Of a stretch of 64,000 bases of DNA, positions 8,686 through 20,600 are shown piece by piece. The stretch spans positions 496,001 through 560,000 of the forward strand of contig QPMI01000494.1 of assembly GCA_004431415.1 (NCBI GenBank), in the 5' to 3' direction. The DNA is from Cyanophora paradoxa. Its lineage: Eukaryota; Glaucocystophyceae; Cyanophorales; Cyanophoraceae. Positions within the stretch are counted from its first letter, which is position 1; every line of letters begins with the position of its first letter. Made by a program: the position numbers and the translations under genes. The notes beneath the pieces are model-generated. The model made no database searches. It was not told the DNA's origin and saw only the letters and a list, made by a program, of their open reading frames with translations.

Positions 8686-11600
8686 ATGGCGGCTCCGTGC
8701 GACGCCGTAGACACGAACCCGGGGGTGCTGGTCGAGAAGGTGATCGTTGATCGTTGCTCACGGCGGCTGATTGACGTCGACGTCTCTTATAATTAACTCA
8801 TTCCTGTTGCGATCGCACACAGGGCTCGTACGAGCTTCCGAAGTTCCGTTTTCGGAGGTCGGCAAGATCCGCTCGGATGGCAACGAGGTGGGCCGCCGCC
8901 GCTTTGCTGCAGCCTGCGATCGGTTGCGATCGCCTGCAAATCCAATGCCAATGCCGCACGTGCACGCCTTTCGCAGTACCAAGGCTTCGGGCAGTACACC
9001 GCCCCCGCGACCCAGACTCAGAGCTATACGTGCGCTCATACGTATACTGCATCCGCGAATGCTTGTTACACATGCGTACATTTCAATGACCTGCGGCGCT
9101 TCAGGTACAAGGACGAGTACGCCGAGAGTCGTACTATCCGGACGACCGACTCCTACACCGAGGACGGTCCGTGTTTATGAATACGATCAACTCTGCTCCG
9201 CGAATCGGACTTCCGTTGCTGAAGGCCGTTCGCAATTGCAGGCTCATACGTGTTGAAGCAAATCGTGCAACCGACAAAGCTCTACTATGGCGAGCTCACC
9301 ACGCTGAAGTGCGGAACTGAAATTAAAGCCATGTCATTCAGACATTAATATTGCGATGAACTGATCGCGATATTATTTGCAATTGATACGTCAGTACGAT
9401 CAGCGAGCTCTCGACGCCTGGTTCGCATACATATTCGAGTTCACTGATCTGATCTGAGTTCACCGTCGGCGCGCTCATCGCACCTCGCGTTTGCCCTCGC
9501 AGCCCCCGATCAGATCCAGTGGACACGGGACCCGGCTTCGGAGTCATTCCTCGGCGGCGCGGACCCGACATCGACGGCTCTCGTTCCGGATGGCCCTCGC
9601 GCGCCGGCGGTGGGCGTCGCCGGCGAGTGGACGCCGAACGGACAGCCGACTGTCGAGATCGTGAATGCTAGCATTTCCTACTCTGATCCCACTTCAGCTT
9701 GTGTCGACTCGAGCTGGTACTTTTATGTATTCATTTAAATTAAATATAATTGTTTTCTTCTTTCCCTGCATACCCATTAATTATAATATTGCTTCGCTAA
9801 TCTACGCACGCACAGCTTCCAGTCGAAGGTGGCGTCTGTGGCCGTCGAGAAAGGGACGGCGATGAAGCCCGTGGGATCGGCCGACGCTACCATCTCGGGA
9901 GCGCTCAGCGCACTCCTGCTTAATGCCCTCACGCTCGACGTGCGCAATTTTAATTTGAACGCATCCCGCGGACTCCGGGAGCCGGGTAGTATAAGTAGTG
10001 AAGACTGCACGTCCGCAGGAGTCTGTTGACCCTTCCACCACGATGGAGGTTCTTTCTGGCGGTCTCCTCGCTCAGGCAAGAAGCCTTCGCGACCATATAT
10101 ATGCATTTACGATCGCTGCCTATTTGCTGACTTTGAAGCGGGTGATCATCGGATCAGGACTTCAGCTCTATCCCGTACCACCTCTCCTATGACATCGAAA
10201 CTACTGCGAAGCAGACGCGCATCCTTGAGGAGACGGGTTCGCAACCTCTCTGGAACGTCTCCGTGTCAGATCTGTATTGACCTTCGCTACTCTGTGGGGT
10301 AGGGAGCTTCTCAAAGTCGCAGGTTCGCCCTAGCGTACGCGCCGGCGGCACTTCTAAGCTTAAGCGCGCTTTCATTTCACAATCCACGTTAACGTTGCAT
10401 ACTGATACTATCTCTTGCGACTCGTACTTAGCCTTCCGGGGCTCAAGTCTACGCTCGAGCTCATTCGTTCGCGCCTTTCAGACCGGCACCGTGACGGGCT
10501 TTGGCCAGTACAAGTATGCCCAGGGCGGCGTCTTCGATGCGCAATACGCCAAGCCGGGTCTCGAGGCGAGTGTTTCGCGTTGCATGAATTCAATGCTTGC
10601 GCTTGCTCGCATGTCGATTGCAAAGCCGAGCTGTCAAACAGGTCGGAACGTACGAAATCTACGCACGGGGGACGAAGCTCGAGAGCGCTGTCACCAAGGG
10701 TGTCCCGATCGAAGAAGTGGACCCAGTTCAGGTCCGCTTACTGTTTGGATCCGGACTTGTGCCGCTTATAATTAAGCTTCCGGTCCCGCCTCGGCGGGCC
10801 GAAGTAAATCGATTTTTGCACTCGCAGGCGGTGGTCGCTGGAGGGCACGTTAAACGTTGAGACTGCGGTCGCGGAGCCTACCGTCACCCTTGACGGCGCG
10901 CCATCCGGCGAACGGGTGCGAATGCGGAAATCCGCATTAGTTACTCGCTAGAGCTTTCCTAGAGCTAACTTCGTGAGGCGGTTGAACAGTCGCCGAATTC
11001 GGAGGTGGCGGTGACATCGAACGAGCCCAGCCTCACCCCGACGGAGACCTTCACTGGGTTCGCGGCTTCGATTTTTCAATTCTGAAGCCTGCTGCATACG
11101 CGATTCCTGTCGTTGCGACGCCTTTCTCGCGCAGCGACATTGAGTTCACTCCGGAGTACAAGGCGTCTTCAATCAGCAAAAAATGAGATAGTGGGGGTTC
11201 CAGCCCACCCACCTCTTTCTCACCCTCACTCCTCCAAACCACCCCAACCCACACACTCCAACGCCTTCCAACACACATTCTCTTCCATCCCTTCGTTACG
11301 TCTACCACCACAACCTCTCCAAACCAACCATCCAGCAACCGCTAGGTAGTATCTAACGTCTAGTCCGATCGATTTTGCAAAAGATATAGCAGTGATTTTA
11401 GGCGGACCCCCAAAGCGCTGGTCTCAGAATAATCTTCAGATACAGCTAGACGTTAATTTTGTGTACTTTGAATCTAACAGAGAAAACATGTTTAGCTCAA
11501 TTCTAGACGATATTAATGAGTACAATGAAGCTAACAGAGGAAACACGTTTAGCTCAATTCTAGACGTTAGTTGTGTGTATTTCGAATCTAAAAAACAAAG

Positions 11601-14600
11601 AGGTTTCAAGGGTTAAGCTACACGTAATTACTATATCATCGGAATCTAATTACATACTCGAGTTCAGGTTCTAGCTAGACGCTAATTATTCCCACCGATG
11701 ACGTAGTCCAAGTTTAGTGAAACCACTTAACATTGGTTTGTATTCGATCGACGGCCCGACAGGATCAGCGCTGCTAGAGGCGATGCGCAAGATCGATGTG
11801 TTTGCTACAGGTAATTCGCTAGCATTCTCATCCACCTGGGGGATTGCGACGATCGTCTTAGCAGGAACAGCAGATGATGGAGGAGAAAGCTTTTTATCAA
11901 TTTTGGTCTTAGCAATCGGTTCGTTTAAAATCTTGTTTTCCATTTTCGTCTCAACCGCTATACCAGCAATAAGATCACCAGCACGCTTCTTTGAAATTGT
12001 TTTCAACCCAGTCACTGTTTTTATGAAATATCTGCTACGATTACCAGTCTCTGATACATACAGCGGACCATCGTCAGTATCCTTCAGTTTACTAGTTTTG
12101 CTTTTCTTTGTCCGCGAATTTGGGATCTTATCTAGAATAGCGTTTTCGTCAGCAGTAAGAGCAAAATCGATAGATGCTCCCTCACCACCAGCAGTCCGAC
12201 GAACTAAAGGATAAGATTCAGTATCACCGCTCAAAAATTCAATATTATTCTTTTTATTGGGTGAGTTTGTAAGTTTTCTAGAAGCCGAAGGCATTTGTTT
12301 TAAATAAGGAACAGAAAAAAGTCGACAGACAAGCCAAGCGCATTCGCGAAGTGAAATTAAGCAAAACTGCGATCAAACGGATGAAACTCACTATCTGTGT
12401 TTCTGATTGACGAGCGAAGTGATGCCTTTGTGTATGAAGAATCTTCAATTTCGAACTCGATAACGAATGAGAATTCAGTGTTAATAGCTGCAGTAAATCC
12501 ATTAAAATAACGTATTGACACATCAAGTTGTTCTAACTCAGAATTATGATCGACGGAAACAGGAACACGTTCATCAGATGTATATTTGATTAGCTCTCCA
12601 AATTTCGCATCGATATGAATCTTTGCCAACGATGTGTTTGTCCACTTATTTATTGTGTGAATCGAACCACGAATCTGATCGATATGTAGGAAGAGATAAG
12701 TATGATAAAGAAGATCAACAGGTATATCGCCAACGATAGCAAACGCATAATCAACAGCATCAACTGTGATTGGAGTATCTAGCTGTTCTGCAGATTCTGT
12801 AACAGCCTTTGTGAAGCCGAGCAGATTTGCGAGTTCAAGAGTGGAAAACGTTAGAGTAAACTCCGATTCACACAAGATTGTGATTTTCATTGAAACATCA
12901 TCAAAAACCGTTAAGAACTTGCGTTGGTAAGTAGAACCTAAATAACTGTATTGTTGCGTTTTCAAAAGAACATTCATGTAATTCGTAAGAGATGTTGGTG
13001 TGTATGATCCAGCTCGAAATAGGTTCGATCTAGTTTTAATGACGTTACTCGGATCGAGCGTAATGGTTGTTATTGAAGCATCAGCAGCTAGATTATACAT
13101 ATTGTGAAAAAGTTCTAGCGATTCAATTCTAGCCGACTTCACGTTTGCTAACGCCCGAGGTAGATTAATTTTGAAATTCGAGGACGTGCCTTCGAACCGA
13201 TCTCTAGAATCAACATTTACGCGGAGTTTCATCTTTACAACAATATACGTGAAAATATTCTGTAATATATTATCAAATGGCGCAAGCAGGAACTACTCTG
13301 AAAGAGCTCCTAACAACCAAAGGATCGAACGAGCTTTATCTATCGCCAGGTCTAACTGTCGGTGTTAGCCCAAAGTTTAAGCCTTTCCTTGAGACGATCC
13401 GTCCGCGAGGCAACTCATACGGATTCGCACAGACTGCTGCTTTCGACCTTCCGCGCAAGCAACTTCTAAATGGCGTCTCCCTATATTTTAAGGTAACAGT
13501 CGCTGGTGGAGCTGCCGCTTCGGTTCTTCCTAATGGTGCTGGTGCATTTATTGAAAACGTACGCTTTGTTCATGGATCTTTCAAAATGGTAATTCCCGGT
13601 GATTGGCTTACAGTGAACGCACTGATTGATAACAGCGTCGCATCCGCCCAAGCTTTTGCTAGCAGCTACGGCTTTGGAAAAGACGCAGCTCTAGAGATTC
13701 TCGATGCTAGCCGAGAGTACGTGCTGAAGATCCCATCACAGCTTTGGGACAATTCATATTTCCCTCTGCTAGCACTTGCGGATATGCCAACCGTCGAGAT
13801 TGACTTCCGTTCGGCTGGTGTGATTGGAACTGTTGCTGATGCTATTGCGACTCTAACGGATTGTGCCCTGGTTTGTCAGTTCGTGAATATTCCTAGCGAA
13901 GAGGCAGAGTCTATGCTAAAATCTGCGAACGAGTCTGGCGGTATTAGAATTCCCTTTACTGAAATCATTTCAAAGCGCTCACGCCAGCTTAAGACGGACG
14001 ACGCAGGAAACGCTGTCGAAATATCCCTTGCTAACGTTAGCGGCCTTGTGCACGCGATCCTGATGACAGTGCGTAATGCGAATCACCTGGGCACTCGCAA
14101 TCATAATTCATTTGCCGGTAACGGTAACGCTTTGAAGATTGATTCGTTTGAGATCATGCACAATAATCGCACTCTCGATATCAGCAATAAGCCAATCTCT
14201 GGGTTCGTTTCAAGCTGCTACCACATCCCAACACAATACCGCGGCGCAACCACTGGTAATTCAGCCCTAGGTTTCGAGGATGGAAACGTCTATGGAATTG
14301 TGCTTTCGAAATCTGGAAAGGATTCGCTACATAACGCTGTTCTTGGTTATACCGATTTCTTCAATTCCAGTAGCAGCTATTGCTCCCTCACAGTTACAGG
14401 TTGTACAAACACCGCACCAGCTGTCGTTGATTTCCATGTCCTACGGCACAATGTTCTAGTCATAAATTCATATCAAATGTCTACTCTAAAAGTAAGTAAC
14501 TTCTAGATGGATATTAAATTGTTTGATCCGACGGAAATAAAACTTCCTAAACGGTTCTTGTTTGTCGGCCCCACCAACTCGGGCAAAAGCACCTACGTAA

Positions 14601-17600
14601 AACACGTATTAAATGCAGTATCAAATCAACTAGACGATATTTACGTCTTTAGTACAACAGCATTTACTGGACAGTGGGATGATACGACTCGCAAGAGCAA
14701 TATTTACGAAGAATGGGATCCGGTTTCGGTTGAGAGTCTTCTAGAGCGTCAAAAAGAAAGACGACGCAAGAAAGATGAGCGCAAGATTGCAATCGTTCTA
14801 GATGATTTGCTCGATAATGACCTAGTAAACGTCCACAGCGATCGATTAATGCAAAAGCTATTTACTTCTGGCCGTCATTATAACACCACCCTTTTCATAA
14901 CGACTCAACGCCTTTGTGGCATCAGTCCAACGATACGAAGGAATTGCGAATATGTGTGCTTTTCGTCGATTCTCTCGAATATCAAAGAGTTCGATTGCGT
15001 CTTTGCCGAATACAACGCCGGAGCGAATCGAGCAGTTTTAACGCGTCTTTTCCTTGAATGGGGTCACAGCTATCAGGTTTTGATATTTGAAGCCGTGAGC
15101 GCGGACCGCGTCTACTCTGTTGATAAATCTTCTGGAGATTTTTCGGCTCTATTGCGCTTTGTGCACGCAAGAAAGCGGCGCGATCAAAAGCCGGTAACCA
15201 ATCCTGTCTAAGCAACCAAGCTGTATATTCTGGACGTGCTGATGCGATCCACAAATAGGAGGCTCCTTTGTAAATGCCAAAGCTGATGCAATGACTTGGT
15301 GAAAGCTGACTCCTGCCTGGCCAAAATTCTTCTAGATTTAACTCTTCCTCTGTCGTTTCGAGTTCGAGTTCCATTAAAAAGATAAAGGGGTGTTATTCCA
15401 TTCAATTAAACCGTGATTTCGATGTTTGATCTTTATAAGCATCTTCGAATGAATCATAATAACCGATTATCTTCTTGCAACCATTGATTTTGGTTTCTGC
15501 TTTCCATTTATCGGTTCGTTTGTCAAGGGAAACACGGACATAGTGGTTGGTGGGTCGGTGGATTCTCCTCCGGCAATGTTTCAGTAGAAGATACTCAATG
15601 TGTTGCTGGATTGCAAAGGCAACGTATATCGGAAGGTTGATATCGGTCATCTCTGACTTTTTCGTTACATCTACAGATTGCAATATATTTATGGCATATT
15701 CACGCGCTTCTACCTTGAATTCTCTTTGCGTAATATCCAGCGGTTTGGCGCCTGCTCTGAGCAATGGTTCAGCAGCAATTTCGAGTTTTTTTAGCTCACG
15801 ATCCTTCAGGTTTTGACCCGCATACGTTTTCGTTTCAACGAGACCCTCTCTCCGAAGCTGACGATCTTGCTTCGATCTAGCAGTCGCTCTTTCAATCTTA
15901 GACTGGTCAGGTAGTTCTTGTGGCGCACGAATCTCGGATGGTTTCACACGTCTAGAAATTTCCACACCTTGCTTTGTAATTAACCTAACACGGTTCTTAT
16001 CAACGCCAGCAACAACGTAGGTCTCTTTGCTTGGTTTCGCCAGACCCTTTGCGAACACGCTTGGCTTAGGTTCAAGGATCTGCACCTCCGTACCAGGTTT
16101 AGGCATATTTGTGTTCTCTCGTTCAATATCATTCTGTCGCTGACGAACTTGATGTAGCTGTTCGGCTACCTGTGTATTTTCACGCATCCACGTTGGTGAT
16201 CGCTCTTCACCAAATGCACTGTGTGCTGTTTCATTGTACGCCTTCAAAATCGCAGGCAAGCGGGAGAGGAAATGCGGGGAGCCGCGTGCCTCTGTGTCGG
16301 CCTGGATCAATGCTCGCAATGTCCTAGCGAACCTGTCGATAATTCCAAGTTTGTTACCTTTAGAAATGTGGTCATCTTTGGCAACATCAGTATGCATTTT
16401 CAACGAGTTATCCTCGGCCATTGCCCGAATTGCTGCTGTGTTAAAACCGTTGTCACCTGAAAATCCCCATATTCCAGGTAGCTGCTCGATCATTTTTGGA
16501 AGCTGCTTAAAAGTCTCGAGCTTACGGACCACAGCAAAGCGGGTTGCAATTTCGACCGCTGCAAACAGGCGATACCTCCCAATAAACAATACATCAATTT
16601 GCCAAGCTCCAGGTGGTGCTGTTATCGTGTACATTCTTCTAATTGTCACACACATAAAAGTTTTTTGGTGGATATCGCGTGAATATGCCTTAAAAAGATT
16701 GTGATTGTGATTAATAATAAAGTGATATTGTAATGGAGGTTGAAAACTGTTTGGCGCGCAAGCGTGGTCGTCCTCCAAAGTCTAAGTCTCCGGAAGTAAT
16801 AGAAGAGATGAAGAAGAAACGATCAGCAGCGGTAAAAGCTCGTTATCATTCAGATGAGGAATTTCGTAAGCGCAAGCTCCAAGCGACGTATGAGTATCAG
16901 GAAAGAAATATTGACCGAAAACGGGAGCAGTGCCGTAACTATCGACGTCGGCAAAGACAGTTGCTTCTAACTCTAATGGATAAGTTTGGTGCTCAATCGG
17001 TTGAGGTAGTTTCAGCGGCCTAGTGGTTGGAGGGTCGCAGCTTCTTTTTTCAAATACGTGTGCGCCAGTGACCCAGAGCCAAAGTTTCAACGCCATCATC
17101 ACATAGCCAACGTTTTGTGTCTAACGGGTGTAGTGCTTGCTTTGAAGTTTCTTGCACGTAAACCCGATGTTTCTTTGAGCGCATCCCTCGAATTCCATTC
17201 ACTTCGCATGATAAGTATTTTTTCTGTCCATCTACATCTTTACCAAGTACACAATCAATATATCTTTCCCGTGTAAGCTGGTCGGCAAAGCTTTTAGAAA
17301 TCCCCTTGCATCGACGCTCTTGCTTACCACTGTCGATCTGATACCAATAACTCTTAGGTCTGTTCGCGATGAATTCTACCATTTGCTTACCATTGCACTC
17401 ATCTTTGAAATTGCCAAGGGCTGTCGATTCTTTCTTCATGGTGGCAATTTCTTCGTCCGACATTCCTGCAAAGAATCGATGTGACTCCGGATATTTGCTA
17501 ACATCTAAAAGGTGACTTATATTTTTCAGCTCAGCGTACAAATCATCTGTCTCAATTCTAAGGATTAGCGAGTCAGTATCCGTTGCAAGCAATTTAACAC

Positions 17601-20600
17601 GCGGACCCCAGAGCGGTTTTAGTTGCTCGTAATACATTTTAAACATGTGTAGTTTTGACATTTCCAAAACACTGAATCCACTGTATATCGGTTTGTTTAA
17701 TTTGACTTGTGAACGCCGCTTAGAGATAAATACAAGATCCTCATCATATTTGACAATTTGCTTCAATAAATTTGGTTGTGCGGCAATTTTTGACAGTCTG
17801 ACACTATCAGTCACAAGCTCCGCATCGCAATGCTTTCTCACGTTTTCCATATTTTTGCCGTATAATGCATTAGTCTTGAGTTTGAATAGATCTCGCACAT
17901 GATCAAAGGTTGCGGCCTGACGCATTTCGGCATTTTTTTCCACATACGGTTTCATCCAAGCAGTCTGCTTGTACGTAATAACACGATGAATTTTACTCAC
18001 CACAAAACCTTGACTTCTGTAAAATTTGAGTAGTCTCCCATCAACAACATATTTCTTCAATGGAAGCAGACTTGGAATAAGCTTTCGCGTCTTCATCTGA
18101 ATGCAATCCTTTTTAATCATATCCTGTTGTGATCTAGATAGCATCGTTGGATCTACAATCATTGATACTGGCGCAATCGGGTAATCATTAAATTTCTCGT
18201 GAAGCTCATCTGGAATGTAAGCATCAATTTCAAGCGTTGCTCCTATATCACCGTCATAATCGAAACCATCATGGTCAAAGGTTTCTGGATCAACCCATTT
18301 AAAATCTCCAATCGGATGTTTCTCTAACATCGCATATCCATACAACGAATTTGCATCTATATAGAACAGATATACTGATGGTTTGGATGGATCATAATCA
18401 ACCATGTCCTTATTGTTCGCTTTTGCATATCGATTTGACACCATTGAAATACCACCACGAATACCTGTCTCGAAGAATCTGAACATATCCTCTTGACCCT
18501 CATGCAACATCTGTAATTGCCCACCTGTATATTTTAGAGCAGCATCCCAACTAAAGCCTGGTAGTGACATGTAATATGCAGGATCTATTCCATCTGTAGC
18601 GCGAGATGTTTCCCGATATGCTTGAAACACGTCTGCTAGTAACGTTATATCCAGCTTCATATAAGCAATCGTGTAATCTAACAATGCTTTACATTTCAGC
18701 TTTTTCCAAACCTTCTGTGCGTGCTCATAATCTTCAGGCTTGCACTTTTCGTTTTTCAAATCATTGTGAAACGCCTCTATCGACGGTAGCTTACGGTCTG
18801 CAAGCCGCTGCCAGGAATTTACGTAGCTGTAGGGATAGATTCCCTTGCGTGTCATCAGATTAAATGTTTCCGCATCGGGACATAACTCGCGAGTTTGCTT
18901 TTTCAGATGATCTGGAAGCGATGCCGCTAGCTTTTCGAGCGTTGCTGATAGATGTTGCATGCTATCGCGAAATACGTAAATGCCGTATTCGATTTGACTC
19001 ATTTTCTCTGAGTTTTGAAACATCACTTCGAATCGCTTCGACAGTGGAGCCTCAGATCTCTCGATCTTGATTTTTTCTTTTACAAGCTGGTTCTTGATAA
19101 ATCCTGGAACTCGCTTCTCATACTCCTCAGCAGTTATGCTCAGTTTGTTCATCGTCCATTCCCTCACGCTTTGAGTTTGATATGTCTTCTCAAGACGTGC
19201 TCGGGTTGCTTCAAGTTTTTCATTCAACTTTTTCTTAAATTCAATGTGTGCGGCCTGTCTACGAACACTTCCCTTTGCAATTGCGCGGATCATCAAATGC
19301 GAATCAAATCCTCGAGCATTGTGAGCAATCAAGAAAACACGTTTTGATTTGAATCTTCTACGGTTGCAGCCAGGACAAGCAGCACCTTTGAAATCACCAT
19401 TATCGTGATCGTGGTCCCAAACCTTTTTTATCTTCTCGCTGAATTCAACGTTACAGATATAGCAACTAGTAGCTGAATCAAACGTTTGCTTTGCAACATC
19501 TGTTTTTATCGCTGGTACCGATGCATTTAGCCCTTTCTTTAAAGTTGGTTCCATTGAATCTAGCCATTCAACAAACCTCTCCTCACATCTACGTCCGCTA
19601 TTTACGTGCCAATATTTTGTATCATCATTGCCTGTGATCAAACATCCAACAGCAGCTGGTATTTGACATGCAATTTCCTCTGTCTTTCCATTTTTCACAG
19701 AGTTCGTAGACATTGCAAGTGTTTCAAAATCATAGGCTCCAACATATCGTGCCGTTATCGTATTCGCATGGTTCAGGAATTTCAATGTTGAACGGTCGGG
19801 TTTTGGAAGCACATCACGGCCATGTTCGTCTCGTTCGAGGCATCTGTCTTCTTCGATGTGTTTCTGAAGAGCATCATCACCGCGAAATCCTTTTTGACAA
19901 GCGAGACAATAGCTGCGTGCGTTCTTGTCAATTCCAGGACGTGCAAACATTCGGCTCACGTTCTTGATCCAAACGAAATGGCCATAGCTACCTTCACCAG
20001 TCACGTATAGCAGGGGAATAGCTTCGCGGGCCGCTGAGATATAATATGGAGTGATGTCTTGCTTTTCATTATCAGCCACATACACACATAAATTCAGATT
20101 GTTTGCCTCTTCAAACCGACGGAATATCTTTGAATCAAGCGGGACAGGATAACTGAGCATTGTTGTGTCGATCGTACTTAGGTGCTGTCTGTACTTGGCA
20201 GCACGTTGAGCATGCCGATCGATTGGGAACTTTGCGGATAAAACTGAATACGTAAAACACATATTATCTGGTGCCTCCACGTTTATGACTGCGTTCTTCT
20301 TGCTAATCCATGTTGGAAGTTCAAATGATGCTCCACCAACGGCGCGGACATGTTCAAGACTTTGTATATAAAAATACGTCCACGTTTCTATCTCCCAGCT
20401 GTCATTTTCTTGTTCAACTCTTCCATCGATTTCAACACATCTGTCACGCAGCTCAACTTCAATGTTTGCACCGGGGAGGATACGGTAGAATTGATTTTCA
20501 CTGATCTCATCTGTTTTGAAGCGGTTAGTAAACCCTTCTGTGCCATTCTGCCGATGCTTAAAAATACCTTTTGCATATACCTTTATTGATAGTCCCATTC

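Noticed and set aside
8771-9256. 161-codon plus-strand frame and several overlapping minus-strand frames at 8.8-9.1 kb
   Set aside because: They are open by GC composition. The splice-supported exons of gene A use other frames in this stretch.
15402-16655. Retrovirus or LTR-retrotransposon origin of the integrases
   Set aside because: No reverse transcriptase, gag, protease or LTRs are present. TIRs, capsid genes and PolB or helicase place both elements with Polintons.
19370-19475. Homing endonuclease (HNH) insertion in the E1 polymerase
   Set aside because: The Cys/His DHDH insert is a usual part of Polinton polymerases; the frame shows no intein or intron borders.
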